Assembly: GCA_947648875.1 (NCBI GenBank) | Contig: CANSPM010000006.1 | Location: 1-64,000, forward strand | DNA length: 64,000 bases | Direction: 5' to 3' | Origin: an uncultured Lachnospiraceae bacterium | GTDB taxonomy: Bacteria; Bacillota; Clostridia; Lachnospirales; Lachnospiraceae | In this document: positions 33,325 to 42,418 of the stretch, piece by piece | Numbering within the stretch: the stretch's first letter is position 1 | Layout: each line of letters opens with the position of its first letter | Translations under genes and position numbers: made by a program | Notes under the pieces: model-generated | The model's database searches: none | What the model saw: the letters and a program-made list of their open reading frames with translations, nothing else | Told to the model about the DNA's origin: nothing

Positions 33325-34200
33325 CTACAGATTATGCCGAAGAGGGCGGATGGTTTCCATAATTTCCGCTGCCATCTTGGGCCTGTTCATGGTGTAGATG
33401 TGAATGCCGTCCACGCCGTTCTGTTCAAGGTCAATCATCTGGCGGACTGCGTAGTCAATCCCGGCCTTGCGCATGTCCTCCTTGGAATCCCCGTAACGGG
33501 CGATCATGTCGGCCAATGCCTTGGGGATGGTGGCGCCGGAGAGGGAGATACTGGTGCCCAGTTGTCCCGCGCTGGTAACGGGCATGATCCCCGCGTGTAT
33601 GGGCAGAGTGATTCCCTTTCGCCGGGCTTTCTCCAGAAACTCATAGAAACAGTCGTTGTCGAAAAACATCTGGCTGATCAGATCCCGGGCCCCCGCGTCC
33701 TGCTTAAGCTTTAAATATCCCAGATCGGACTGCATACTGAAACACTCATAGTGTTTCTCCGGGTAGCAGGCGGCAGAGATGTGCAGCGTGGGGTCAAGTT
33801 CTTTCAGGTAGGCGATCATGTCGCTGGCATGTTCAAAATCCCGTGCGGCAAACTGTTCGTCCGTCATGTCTCTGGGGCGGTCCCCCCGCAAAGCCAGCAC
33901 ATGGGTTACCCCGGCTTCCTTTAACGCGGAAACCACGCTTTGCAGTGCTTCCCGTTTGCTGCCCACACAGGTGACATGCGCCAGGGCAGGGAGTTTTAAC
34001 CGGTTTTGTATGTAGGAGGCGATCTCCACGGTCTTTCCGGAGTTGCTGCCCCCCGCGCCGTAGGTCACGCTGATAAAGGCGGGAGCCAGCGCTCCCAGCT
34101 TGTCCAAGGTGGCGAAAGCCGCCTCAAATTCTCCGTCCTTCTTGGGGGGGAACACTTCAAAGGAGACGGGGATGGATTTTTTGTCCACTGTCGTATTCAT
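33325..34200 (-). CDS. metF: Methylenetetrahydrofolate reductase
   Basis: Flavoenzyme that reduces 5,10-methylene- to 5-methyl-tetrahydrofolate for methionine synthesis (or, in acetogens, for the Wood-Ljungdahl methyl branch). The N-terminus VSFEVFPPKKDGEFEAAF carries the catalytic Glu. The motifs FISVTYGAGGS, VTHVLALRGDRPRD, HISAACYPEKH, DAGARDLISQMFFDNDCFYEFLEKAR and PIHAGIMPVTSAGQL follow in order. The length of 291 residues is normal. AAAGG precedes the ATG. No other methionine gene is adjacent, and its upstream region is filled by a tandem palindromic repeat. Confidence 0.95.
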   Translation of the reverse strand: MNTTVDKKSIPVSFEVFPPKKDGEFEAAFATLDKLGALAPAFISVTYGAGGSNSGKTVEIASYIQNRLKLPALAHVTCVGSKREALQSVVSALKEAGVTHVLALRGDRPRDMTDEQFAARDFEHASDMIAYLKELDPTLHISAACYPEKHYECFSMQSDLGYLKLKQDAGARDLISQMFFDNDCFYEFLEKARRKGITLPIHAGIMPVTSAGQLGTSISLSGATIPKALADMIARYGDSKEDMRKAGIDYAVRQMIDLEQNGVDGIHIYTMNRPKMAAEIMETIRPLRHNL

Positions 34201-34213
34201 GTTTTATGCCTTT

Positions 34214-34425
34214 CTGATTAAGAGTTCCGCATATCCCCTCCCGGCACACAGGCCAGGTGATCCATATCCGGCCGCTGCGGCGTCCAGACATGGATCCGTG
34301 CGCCGTCCGGGGATATGCTGATTAAGAGTTCCGCATATCCCCTCCCGGCACACAGGCCGGGTGATCCATATCCGGCCGCTGCGGCGTCCTGACATGGATC
34401 CGTGCGCTGTCCGGGGATATGCTGA
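34214..34425. repeat. Two tandem copies of a 104-bp palindromic repeat upstream of metF
   Basis: CTGATTAAGAGTTCCGCATA... at 34214-34317 is repeated at 34318-34421 with only three differences (A/G, A/T and C/T), and a third copy begins with CTGATT. Each unit has inverted ends (GCATATCCCC near 34229 and GGGGATATGC near 34309) and an inner inverted pair (GATCCAT/ATGGATC), so each can fold as a long hairpin. The array lies 14 bp upstream of the metF start, so it would be in the metF leader. The remainder of 34426-34601 holds no gene that I can see. The minus-strand ORFs in the track here are repeat artefacts. Confidence 0.85.
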
Positions 34426-34601
34426 TTTAATTTTTTGGTAATTAACTTGCTTTTCCATGGAGAATATCGTAACATGTTAGTAGACATTTTTCAAGTCATA
34501 TAGTTTTCTGTTTCTTTTAAAAGAAATGTGCGGCTTACGTAATACGCAACTGTTTAAATAAGAGGGGTGTATATAATACCAGCCAGCGTAGGAGGTATAT
34601 A

Positions 34602-35459
34602 ATGTCTATATTTGATCGTTTTAAGAAAAAGCCTGTAGCCGGTCCCACCGACTCCCCTGCCTCAAAGTGGCCGCAGCCTCCGGCAGAAGATACCATGTGT
34701 CTGCTGCTCATGGACAGGGTGCTGGAAGATGTTACTTCTGTGGCAGAACACCTGAAATCGGTCTTTGGCAGTCAGGCCGCCGGTGAGATTGATCGCGGGC
34801 ATCCACGGGTTCCGGCATTTATTGCCACCATAGACGGTTTGGAGTTCTGGTGCTCCTATCTGCCCATGCCCATTCCTGCCGATACAGCGGATATTCCCAC
34901 GGCGGCACAATACAGCTTTCTCCTTACCGATGCGGAAAAGCAGGCTTTTGCAGGCCACAAATCCTTCTGGATGCTGGCGCAAAAGGGAGGCGGCACCTCT
35001 CTGGAGGAAAAGCGCAGGGCTTGCTGGGCATTTTCCCTGCTCTGTGCCGCGTTGCTGGAACTGGAAGGCGCGGTGGGCGTCCACATCGTAAATCGGGGCG
35101 GTCTTCTGGTTAGTAAACGTCATTATCTCCAGCAGCGGGAACTGATGGAAGATAAGAAATCCACCAACGAGGAGGGGTATTTTCCTGTACCTCTGTGGGT
35201 GTGGGTCTATGGCAGTTATCAGGGTAAGACCCCCATTATCCGGACCCAGGGATTGCAGGACTTCGGGCTTCCGGAGCTGGGTTTTTATGATCCCAAACAA
35301 TTTGACACCGGTGAGCTTTTGGACTTTCTGTACTCCATGTCCAGCCTCCAGATTACAGGCCGCCAGTTGTACCGCAATGCCGCCTTAATTCCGTTGAATG
35401 AGAAAACGGAAGTGGTCTGTAAACAGGACGGTGATATTTTATTCTTTTTCGGGGCTTAG
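34602..35459 (+). CDS. DUF4261 domain protein
   Basis: A 285-residue soluble protein with no signal peptide. After a short basic start (MSIFDRFKKK) come DTMCLLLMDRVLEDVTSVAEHLKSVFG and LPMPIPADTADIPTAAQYSFLLTDAEKQAFAGHKSFWMLAQKGG. The C-terminal portion, LWVWVYGSYQGKTPIIRTQGLQDFGLPELGFYDPKQFDTGELLDFLYSMSSLQI, is what I recognise as DUF4261. Its role is unknown. RBS TAGGAGG precedes ATG 34602, and a TATAAT lies at 34572 without a clear -35 box. It lies upstream of the MoxR/VWA pair, with a gap of about 240 nt that shows no gene. Confidence 0.7.
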   Translation: MSIFDRFKKKPVAGPTDSPASKWPQPPAEDTMCLLLMDRVLEDVTSVAEHLKSVFGSQAAGEIDRGHPRVPAFIATIDGLEFWCSYLPMPIPADTADIPTAAQYSFLLTDAEKQAFAGHKSFWMLAQKGGGTSLEEKRRACWAFSLLCAALLELEGAVGVHIVNRGGLLVSKRHYLQQRELMEDKKSTNEEGYFPVPLWVWVYGSYQGKTPIIRTQGLQDFGLPELGFYDPKQFDTGELLDFLYSMSSLQITGRQLYRNAALIPLNEKTEVVCKQDGDILFFFGA

Positions 35460-35698
35460 AATGCGCAAAAAAGTGGGGAGGCGCCGGATGGGAATCTATT
35501 TAAGTCAGGGACAGAGGGTATGCTCAGGCTCTGGAGGGGCATGGGAGAGAGATCCTTTTGTCGGAATAAACTATGAATAAGAACAACATGGACAAGCCCC
35601 ACAGTTGCGTGATTGAAAAATCCAGGTAGGACACGGTCTATAAGTCATGCTGAGAGAGGAACCATTGTTCAGAATAAAAAGACAGGAGAACGAATCCA

Positions 35699-36523
35699 AT
35701 GAGTGAAAACACCAATCAATTTCAGGGAACCAGAGAATATGTAGCCAGCGAGGAACTGATGGCCAGCGTGAACATTGCCATGGCACTGCAAAAGCCGTTG
35801 CTGATCAAGGGAGAGCCGGGCACGGGCAAGACCATGCTGGCGGAGGCGGTGGCCAGGGCGCTGGACAAGCGGCTGATTATCTGGAACATCAAGTCCACCA
35901 CCAAGGCCCAGGACGGTCTGTATGTATATGATACCATACAGCGTCTCTACGACGGACAGTTCGGTGTGGAGGGAGTGGACGATATAGCCCGGTATATCAA
36001 GTTGGGAAAGTTGGGTGAGGCTTTTGACAGCGAGGAGCAGGTGGTGCTGCTCATCGACGAGATCGATAAGGCGGATCTGGAGTTTCCCAACGACCTGCTG
36101 TGGGAACTGGACCAGATGGAATTTTATATAAATGAGACCAAGCGTACTGTGAAAGCGAAGCACCGTCCCATCGTGATCATCACTTCCAACGCGGAGAAAG
36201 AATTACCGGACGCATTCCTGCGCCGCTGTATATTCCACTATATTGATTTCCCCTCCAAAGAGTTGATGGAGGAGATTGTACGGGTGCATTTTCCCGATGT
36301 GGAGGAGCACTTGTTGAAAAATGCCATGGAGGTATTTTACAATATCCGCAGTATCCGGGACATTCGCAAAAAGCCCAGCACTTCGGAGCTGATCGACTGG
36401 GTCAACGCCTTGCAGATCGGAGGAATCAGTGCCGACCGTATCCGCGGCGCGCTGCCTTTTATCGGCGTAGTGGTCAAAAAGGACGAAGACCTGGAGTTGG
36501 TGCGCCATGAGACAAATCTGTGA
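35699..36523 (+). CDS. MoxR-family AAA+ ATPase
   Basis: Chaperone-like ATPase thought to remodel or insert cofactors into partner proteins, working with a VWA-domain protein. Walker A KGEPGTGKTMLAEAVARAL is near residue 39, Walker B VVLLIDEIDKADLEFPNDLL near 118, sensor 1 IVIITSNAEKELPDAFLRRC and the Arg-finger region follow. The length of 274 residues is typical. RBS AGGAGA precedes ATG 35699. The VWA gene starts 145 nt downstream, the usual pairing for this family; the client is not evident. Confidence 0.92.
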   Translation: MSENTNQFQGTREYVASEELMASVNIAMALQKPLLIKGEPGTGKTMLAEAVARALDKRLIIWNIKSTTKAQDGLYVYDTIQRLYDGQFGVEGVDDIARYIKLGKLGEAFDSEEQVVLLIDEIDKADLEFPNDLLWELDQMEFYINETKRTVKAKHRPIVIITSNAEKELPDAFLRRCIFHYIDFPSKELMEEIVRVHFPDVEEHLLKNAMEVFYNIRSIRDIRKKPSTSELIDWVNALQIGGISADRIRGALPFIGVVVKKDEDLELVRHETNL

Positions 36524-36668
36524 AGACGGGAGCGACTCCGGCTTTTTTGCAAAGGTATTCCGCCTTGGAAAAGAAATGTCTTTTCGCAGGATTGGCTGTA
36601 TCTGAATGAAAAGCGTTTTGTGAAGGGATGGATGTGGAAAGACAGAAATATACGCGGAGGGAATATGC

Positions 36669-37871
36669 ATGTTCATAAAATTTTTTGACACGCTGCGGGC
36701 AAAGGGGCTCCGAGTGACGCTGGGGGAGTGGCTGACTTTGCAGGAGGCGCTGGATAAGGGACTGTGTGACAGTTCTCTGACGCAGTTTTACTATGTGGCC
36801 CGGATGATTCTGGTAAAGAGCGAGACGGATTTTGACAAATTTGACATGGCCTTTGAGGAATGTTTTAAGGCGGCATCGAAGGAGACCGAGGTGGGAGCCC
36901 AGATGCTCCGATGGCTGGACAAATCCGAGATGATGGAGCTGGCCCATGAGGAGGCCCGCAATCACTTAAACCAGATGGAGGATATCCATGTGGACAAGGA
37001 GCAGGTGGAGGAGACTTTCAAGCAGCGGCTGAAAGATCAGAACGAGGAGCATAACGGAGGGAGTTTCTGGATTGGCACCATGGGTAAGACTTCCTTTGGC
37101 AATATGGGCGGCAATGTGGGAGGTGTCCGTGTGGGGGGCAAGACCGGATATCAATCTGCCTTTGCCGTGGTGGGTGCCCGAAAGTACCGGGACTTTCGGG
37201 ACGACCGGGTGCTGGACAACCGGCAGTTCCAGCTCGCGTTTCGCAGACTTCGGCAGTTCTCCAGCAGACTGGACATTCCCGAGACGGAACTGGACATAGA
37301 CGGCACAGTGGACAAGACCTGCAACAACGGCGGATGCCTGCAGATTGTTATGAAGAAACCCCGCAAGAACGCGGTAAAGCTGCTTCTTCTGATGGATTCC
37401 GGGGGGACCATGATCCCTTTCAGCTCTCTGCTCAACGATCTGTTCCAGGCGGTACACAAGTCTAACCATTATAAGGATGTAAAGACCTATTATTTTCATA
37501 ACTGTATTTACAGCAAGTTGTATAAGACTCCGGAGTGCGAAAACGGAGATTGGGTGGATACGGAGTGGATGTTCCGCAATGTGGGCAGCGATTACAAGGT
37601 GATTATCGTGGGGGACGCGGCCATGGCGCCGGAGGAACTCTATTCCGCCAGCGGTAACTACCGGGGCCCCAATGGCGGCCTGTCCGGCTACGAATGGCTG
37701 CAACTGGTGAAGCGCAAGTATAAGAAGGTGGTCTGGCTCAATCCCAAGATGGCTCCGGGACACGCCCCCTGGCGGGAGGCGGAGACTGCGGTGAAACAGC
37801 TTTTCCCCATGTTCAAGCTGACGGTGGATGGGCTGAACCGGGCCATGGTCACGCTGATGGCAAATAAATGA
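36669..37871 (+). CDS. VWA-domain (CoxE-like) protein, partner of the MoxR ATPase
   Basis: A 400-residue cytoplasmic protein. The N-terminal helical part (RAKGLRVTLGEWLTLQEAL...) and the middle Gly-rich segment (GTMGKTSFGNMGGNVGGVRVGGKTG) precede a VWA-type domain from about residue 235. There LLLLMDSGGTMIPFSSLLNDLF occupies the MIDAS position. The canonical DxSxS reads DSGGT here, so metal binding may be altered. CoxE-like proteins act with MoxR ATPases. GGAGG lies about 8 nt before ATG 36669. A strong terminator follows. Confidence 0.85.
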   Translation: MFIKFFDTLRAKGLRVTLGEWLTLQEALDKGLCDSSLTQFYYVARMILVKSETDFDKFDMAFEECFKAASKETEVGAQMLRWLDKSEMMELAHEEARNHLNQMEDIHVDKEQVEETFKQRLKDQNEEHNGGSFWIGTMGKTSFGNMGGNVGGVRVGGKTGYQSAFAVVGARKYRDFRDDRVLDNRQFQLAFRRLRQFSSRLDIPETELDIDGTVDKTCNNGGCLQIVMKKPRKNAVKLLLLMDSGGTMIPFSSLLNDLFQAVHKSNHYKDVKTYYFHNCIYSKLYKTPECENGDWVDTEWMFRNVGSDYKVIIVGDAAMAPEELYSASGNYRGPNGGLSGYEWLQLVKRKYKKVVWLNPKMAPGHAPWREAETAVKQLFPMFKLTVDGLNRAMVTLMANK

Positions 37872-37876
37872 CCCTG

Positions 37877-37911
37877 ATGCCTGCATTTGGAATGGAAATG
37901 CAGGCATTTTT
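37877..37911 (+). terminator. Intrinsic terminator after the MoxR/VWA pair
   Basis: ATGCCTGCATTT (37877-37888) pairs perfectly with AAATGCAGGCAT (37896-37907), followed by TTTTT. Confidence 0.9.
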
Positions 37912-37953
37912 CTGCACACAGCATTTCTTAAACAAATCTTAAAATTCCCTGTC

Positions 37954-37982
37954 TTGTTTCCTGGCGGCACAATTTATATAAT
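37954..37982 (+). promoter_or_regulatory. Promoter of the large solute-binding-like lipoprotein gene
   Basis: TTGTTT (37954-37959) and TATAAT (37977-37982), 17 bp apart. The start codon is 42 nt past the -10 box. Confidence 0.65.
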
Positions 37983-38024
37983 AGAAACAGCAACTACATC
38001 TGATATATACCGGGAGAGGAAATT

Positions 38025-40412
38025 ATGAACAGGTCGGCGGGACTGGAATATTGTGCCATAATGCTCTTTTTATTGCTGTTTTTGGGGGGATGTGGGGAAG
38101 CAGGAGCGCCCTCTTCCAGGAGGGAGGAATCGGAGTCTGTCTCCCTGCGGGAACAAGTGATATCCTGTGACTTGCTGGAGGAAAAATGGATGTCGGAGCG
38201 GGTGGATACGGAAAGCGCTTCCTGGAGTGTGACCGATTGCCTGGAGGTAACGCTTCCGGACGCGTCAGCGGCGGACTATATCTATTATTACAGCGCCATA
38301 GAGGATTCCTGTTACTATATTTTGGAGGATCTGGTGACGGAAGGGGAAAAGACGGAACAGGCTCTTTTCTGGAGTACCACGGACCTGGTAGAAGGGGAAT
38401 CTGTCCTGGAGAATTGGATGCTTGGGACGGCACCGGGAGCGGAGGAGAAGGAGGAAGTAGATTCCCTCTTGAAGGCTTTTGCCGAAAGCCAGGCGCTACT
38501 TACCGGAATGGACGTATCCGGGGGCAGAATTTATTTGTTTTTTCAGCAGTGGGATTTTGAGAGTCCCGGGAAAGTTCGGTATGTCAGAGCGCAGGCGGAC
38601 CGTGAAGGCCGCATAGAGGGAGTGCTGGATCTGTCTCCTGCCCTGCTGGAGGGGAATCTTATGCCCCAGGACAATGTAATACTGCCGGGAGGGCGCTGCG
38701 ACAAAACGGGAAGATCTTATATGGCCGACTGCGTCATGGGGCGTATCGCCGTCATAGACGGGGAAGGCCGACTGCTGACAGTCCTGGAGGAGACCGGCAA
38801 ATCGGGAGAGGCAAAACCGCTAACATATATGGGGAAAACGGAGGAGGGAAATCCTCTGTACGCCTGCGCGGATTCTCAAGGACAGAGCCTGGTCATTCTG
38901 GGGTATGCCGGAGAGGGGAAAAAGGAACTCTACAGGGGTGATTATGAGCTTTTGCAGAATTGTCTGATCAGGCCGGACGGCAGCCTGTTGTATGGCAAAA
39001 ACGGCCGACTGTTTCGCTGGAATGTGTTAAACGGTGCCTATGAGAGCCTGTATAACGGAAAAAATCTGAATTTCCTTAATTGCGATGGACTGCTGGAGGG
39101 GCCGGACGGGGAAGTGTATGCCGCGTTCCGGCAGGCGGATGGGACCTTTCTCTACGGTTTTGCGGACCAGGCAATGGAAAATGTGGTGATCCGGCTGGAA
39201 CTGCTGACATGGGGAAAAGACTATATAGAAACCTGTGCGGCGGAGTATGCCCGGCGGCATCCCGGGGTGGTCATAGAGATCACGGAGCCTCAGGAGGATG
39301 TACAGGCGCAGCAAATCCGTGTTATGGCTCAGATTTCCCAGGGGCAGGGCCCGGAGCTGGTGCTGGTGAGAAGACCGCAGTTGCTGGCCATGCAGAGGGA
39401 AGGGGCTTTGGCCGAGCTGTCGGACGTGCTGCCGACGGAGGACCGGGAGCAGATTTTTCCGTCCGCACTGGAAAACGGCAAAGTTGGCGACGAACTGTAC
39501 GGCATAACCTGCGGCGCCACTTTTTCCACGCTGCTGGTATCAAAAGAGGTGTGGCAGGATACAACCTGGTCTCTTGAGGAGGTGATGGGGATCCTAAAGG
39601 AGCTGGAGATGCAAGGGCACCCTGTGGAACTGTTCGCGGCTGTCCCCTTCAGTGATGGCAGCATGCAGGCTTCCCACACGTTCTATGATCTGGTGCTGGC
39701 CAATATAGGCCAGTGTTCTCTGCTGGATCTGGAGGCAGGTAAATGCTATTTTAACACGGTGGAATTTTATAATATACTGGAATTTTGCAAAAAGAGCGGA
39801 GAAATGATGCGGGGCAGCGCAGAACTCACCACGCAGGAAACGGGGCGGCGGGTTCGGGAACAAAAAGCCCTGGTCTATAAGGCGGAAGGAAATCTGATGT
39901 CCATCAGCCGGGCATTTGCACTTTTGGGTGAGGGATATCATGCGGTGGGATATCCCACCGACGGGGAGAGCGGAAATCTTATGATGGCCTATGATGGCTA
40001 TGTGGCAGTGAATGCTCATGCGGGGAACAGGGAGATTGTGGATGATTTTCTTTGCTTTCTGACAGACTATAAGTCCCAGCGGCAGTACAGCGCCGACTGG
40101 ATACGGAAGGATGTGCTGCGGGACTGCGTGGAGGAGCGGAGGGAGCTATATGGATATCCGGCATTGGTGCCCGTATTTAAGAGCGGCGACCGGTCTGTGA
40201 CTGTGCTGGACGGCAGGGCGGACGGCACTTCCTATCTGGAGGAATTTCTACAGATTGCGGAGTTTGGCATCCCCTACGCCACGGAGCTGGACGCCATTCG
40301 TGGCATTATGCAGGAAGAGTCGGATGTCTGCTTTGCGGGAGACCTCAGTCCGCAGGAGACGGCAGAGGTGATCCAGCGCCGGGTGCAATTATATCTGGAC
40401 GAAACCAGGTAA
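38025..40412 (+). CDS. Large lipoprotein with C-terminal extracellular solute-binding (SBP_bac_1-like) domain
   Basis: A 795-residue surface protein. The signal ends in a lipobox (LLLFLGGC, Cys near residue 24). Residues of roughly 30-380 contain repeated short blades (LYACADSQGQSLVILGYAG, LLQNCLIRPDGSLLYGKNGRLFRWN, LLEGPDGEVYAAFRQADGTFLYGF) that suggest a beta-propeller. From about 385 the sequence resembles ABC sugar-binding proteins (RLELLTWGKDYIETCAAEYARRHPGVVIEI, MAQISQGQGPELVLVRRPQLLAMQREGALAELSDVLP, DELYGITCGATFSTLLVSKEVW). No permease gene is adjacent, so it may serve a transporter elsewhere or a sensing role. RBS GGGAGAGGAA precedes ATG 38025. Confidence 0.75.
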   Translation: MNRSAGLEYCAIMLFLLLFLGGCGEAGAPSSRREESESVSLREQVISCDLLEEKWMSERVDTESASWSVTDCLEVTLPDASAADYIYYYSAIEDSCYYILEDLVTEGEKTEQALFWSTTDLVEGESVLENWMLGTAPGAEEKEEVDSLLKAFAESQALLTGMDVSGGRIYLFFQQWDFESPGKVRYVRAQADREGRIEGVLDLSPALLEGNLMPQDNVILPGGRCDKTGRSYMADCVMGRIAVIDGEGRLLTVLEETGKSGEAKPLTYMGKTEEGNPLYACADSQGQSLVILGYAGEGKKELYRGDYELLQNCLIRPDGSLLYGKNGRLFRWNVLNGAYESLYNGKNLNFLNCDGLLEGPDGEVYAAFRQADGTFLYGFADQAMENVVIRLELLTWGKDYIETCAAEYARRHPGVVIEITEPQEDVQAQQIRVMAQISQGQGPELVLVRRPQLLAMQREGALAELSDVLPTEDREQIFPSALENGKVGDELYGITCGATFSTLLVSKEVWQDTTWSLEEVMGILKELEMQGHPVELFAAVPFSDGSMQASHTFYDLVLANIGQCSLLDLEAGKCYFNTVEFYNILEFCKKSGEMMRGSAELTTQETGRRVREQKALVYKAEGNLMSISRAFALLGEGYHAVGYPTDGESGNLMMAYDGYVAVNAHAGNREIVDDFLCFLTDYKSQRQYSADWIRKDVLRDCVEERRELYGYPALVPVFKSGDRSVTVLDGRADGTSYLEEFLQIAEFGIPYATELDAIRGIMQEESDVCFAGDLSPQETAEVIQRRVQLYLDETR

Positions 40413-40583
40413 CGCCCCCATTTTATGCAGGCAACCGTTGAACTGTGGGGGCTACGCTCCGCGCATAGGGTAGCGGATGGAATAAACAAATGGAATGAAT
40501 ACGTTAAGTGCGGACGCCGGATGAAAATACCGGTGAGAAAAATGCCTGCAAAAATCATACAGCAAAATTATAGGAAAAAGAGA

Positions 40584-40612
40584 TTGACACATCTGATTTT
40601 ATCGGGTACAAT
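40584..40612 (+). promoter_or_regulatory. Promoter of the tyrS T-box transcript
   Basis: TTGACA (40584-40589) and TACAAT (40607-40612) with a 17-bp spacer. The region 40413-40583 upstream shows no gene. Confidence 0.75.
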
Positions 40613-40629
40613 AAGCCCAGGTTTTGAAA

Positions 40630-40905
40630 AAAGCGAATGCGATGAAGAGAAAGAGTACTGTCATTCCACTTTGTACAGAGAGCCGCCGGTTGGTGAGAGG
40701 CGCACAGAGCCTGACAGGAATACATCTCGGAGCAGCAAACCCAAATGCGGCATACAGTTTTCCGCAGAGTAGGCTTTGACGGCGGGCCCCGATATCGGCC
40801 ATGAGTATTGATGGATACTCTCGGAGCCATAAGACGCGAGTTTTATGGGAAAAAAGGTGGTAACACGGGTACTGGCCCCGTCCTTTTATGGGATGGGGCT
40901 TTTTT
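40630..40905 (+). promoter_or_regulatory. T-box riboswitch (tyrosine)
   Basis: Leader RNA that senses uncharged tRNA-Tyr and controls read-through into tyrS. Stem I occupies about 40650-40735, with the specifier TAC (a Tyr codon) at 40721-40723 in GGAATACATC. The conserved T-box sequence AAGGTGGTAACACGGG is at 40854-40869; its TGGT bulge would pair with the ACCA end of a tRNA whose discriminator is A, as in tRNA-Tyr. The terminator GCCCCGTCC/GGGATGGGGC ends in six T residues (40900-40905). The downstream gene, tyrS, agrees with the specifier. Stem I boundaries are approximate. Confidence 0.88.
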
Positions 40906-40913
40906 GTGCATTC

Positions 40914-40955
40914 GTGTACTGCCACATTTAGCTGAAAGTAGATGTGGCAGTACAC
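40914..40955. repeat. 14-bp perfect inverted repeat just after the T-box terminator
   Basis: GTGTACTGCCACAT (40914-40927) and ATGTGGCAGTACAC (40942-40955) pair perfectly around a 14-nt loop. No T-run follows, so it is not an intrinsic terminator. It lies in the tyrS leader between the T-box and the coding region. Confidence 0.8.
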
Positions 40956-41011
40956 CAGTTCCCGGCAGAGCCAGATATTGAAATGTTGGCGGCGCGCAGG
41001 ACCTGCGCTAT

Positions 41012-41173
41012 CCGAAAACAGGCGATTGCGAACCTCTTTTTCGGTATACAGGGATTGGGTAACATATACAAACTAAGGGCGACTTGCCACCGCATTGGAG
41101 CCCGTTTTGTATATGTTGACCGATTCCGTCACTTACAGAGAACATTTCGCAATCGCCTGCTACCCGAAAACAG
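41012..41173. mobile_element. MITE-like palindromic element in the tyrS leader
   Basis: CAGGCGATTGCGAA (41019-41032) is the exact inverse of 41146-41159, and inside it AACATATACAAA (41061-41072) pairs with TTTGTATATGTT (41106-41117), with GGGC/GCCC near the centre, so about 140 nt forms one long imperfect palindrome. The direct repeat CCGAAAACAG occurs at 41012-41021 and 41164-41173, on both sides. Inverted ends plus flanking direct repeats and no coding capacity resemble a miniature inverted-repeat transposable element. The left direct repeat overlaps the palindrome end by 3 nt, so the target-site reading is not clean. Confidence 0.5.
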
Positions 41174-41191
41174 AAAAAGGAGAGAAGAAAA

Positions 41192-42418
41192 ATGACGGTA
41201 TTTGACGAATTGAAAGCCCGGGGCCTGCTGGCCCAATTGACGGATGAGGAGGAGATCAAGGAGCTGATCAACAACGGAAAGGCGACATTCTATATCGGTT
41301 TTGACCCCACTGCGGACAGCCTTCATGTGGGACATTTTATGGCGCTGTGTCTGATGAAGCGCCTGCAAATGGCGGGAAACCGTCCTATTGCTCTGGTGGG
41401 AGGCGGCACGGGTATGATAGGCGATCCTTCCGGCAGAAGCGACCTGCGCTCCATGATGACCACGGAGCAGATTGACCATAATTGCGAGTGTTTCAAAAAG
41501 CAGATGAGCCGATTTATAGAGTTCGGTGAGGGAAAAGCCATGATGGTGAACAATGCGGACTGGCTCAGAAATTTGAACTATATAGAGTTTATACGAGATA
41601 TTGGGGTACACTTTTCCGTAAACCGCATGCTCACCGCAGAGTGCTACAGACAGCGAATGGAAAAGGGACTGAGTTTTCTGGAGTTTAACTACATGATCAT
41701 GCAGAGTTACGATTTTCTGTGCCTGTACGAGAAGTACGGCTGTAACATGCAGTTCGGCGGCGACGACCAGTGGAGCAATATGCTGGGAGGCACGGAACTG
41801 ATCCGCCGCAAGCTGGGCAAGGACGCCTACGCCATGACCATAACACTGCTTTTAAACTCCGAGGGCAAGAAGATGGGCAAATCCCAGAAGGGGGCCGTGT
41901 GGCTGGACGCTGAAAAGACAACTCCCTTTGAGTTCTACCAGTACTGGAGGAACGTGGCGGACGCGGATGTACTGAAATGTCTGCGGATGCTGACTTTCCT
42001 GCCTCTGGAGGAGATCGAAGCCATGGAAAGCTGGGAGGGGAGCAGACTCAACGAGGCCAAGGAGATTCTGGCCTTTGAGCTGACTGCCATGGTACACGGT
42101 GACGAGGAGGCCCGGAAGGCACAGGAAAGCGCCAGAGCGCTGTTTGGGGCCGGCAACGCGGAGAATATGCCCACCTATGAGTTGCAGGAAGCCGATTTCA
42201 AGGACGGTGTCATAGATATCATCGGTGTGGTGGCCGCCGCCGGACTGACGGCTTCCCGCTCCGAAGCCCGGCGCGCGGTGGAACAGGGCGGCGTCACCGT
42301 GGACGGAGAGAAAGTGACGGATCTAAAGAAGACATACACCAAGGAGGATTTTGCCGGGGATGGCAAGGTGGTAAAGCGCGGAAAGAAGAGCTTTAAGCGC
42401 GTGGTGACAAGTATATAA
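41192..42418 (+). CDS. tyrS: Tyrosyl-tRNA synthetase
   Basis: Class I synthetase that charges tRNA-Tyr. The nucleotide-binding motif is [19 protein letters not shown] (HIGH equivalent HVGH), the KMSKS-type loop is [15 protein letters not shown], and the Tyr-binding region [26 protein letters not shown] is intact. The C-terminal S4-like RNA-binding domain ([25 protein letters not shown]) is complete at 408 residues. RBS AAAGGAG precedes ATG 41192. It is regulated by the T-box upstream and also separated from it by two palindromic sequences. Confidence 0.97.
   Translation: MTVFDELKARGLLAQLTDEEEIKELINNGKATFYIGFDPTADSLHVGHFMALCLMKRLQMAGNRPIALVGGGTGMIGDPSGRSDLRSMMTTEQIDHNCECFKKQMSRFIEFGEGKAMMVNNADWLRNLNYIEFIRDIGVHFSVNRMLTAECYRQRMEKGLSFLEFNYMIMQSYDFLCLYEKYGCNMQFGGDDQWSNMLGGTELIRRKLGKDAYAMTITLLLNSEGKKMGKSQKGAVWLDAEKTTPFEFYQYWRNVADADVLKCLRMLTFLPLEEIEAMESWEGSRLNEAKEILAFELTAMVHGDEEARKAQESARALFGAGNAENMPTYELQEADFKDGVIDIIGVVAAAGLTASRSEARRAVEQGGVTVDGEKVTDLKKTYTKEDFAGDGKVVKRGKKSFKRVVTSI

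Noticed and set aside
34204-34487. Minus-strand ORFs of 84 and 89 codons
   Set aside because: They are created by the 104-bp tandem repeat; the peptide repeats mirror the DNA repeats and there is no RBS.
34201-34601. SAM riboswitch or T-box in the metF leader
   Set aside because: The sequence is filled by palindromic repeats, with no conserved riboswitch core on the minus strand.
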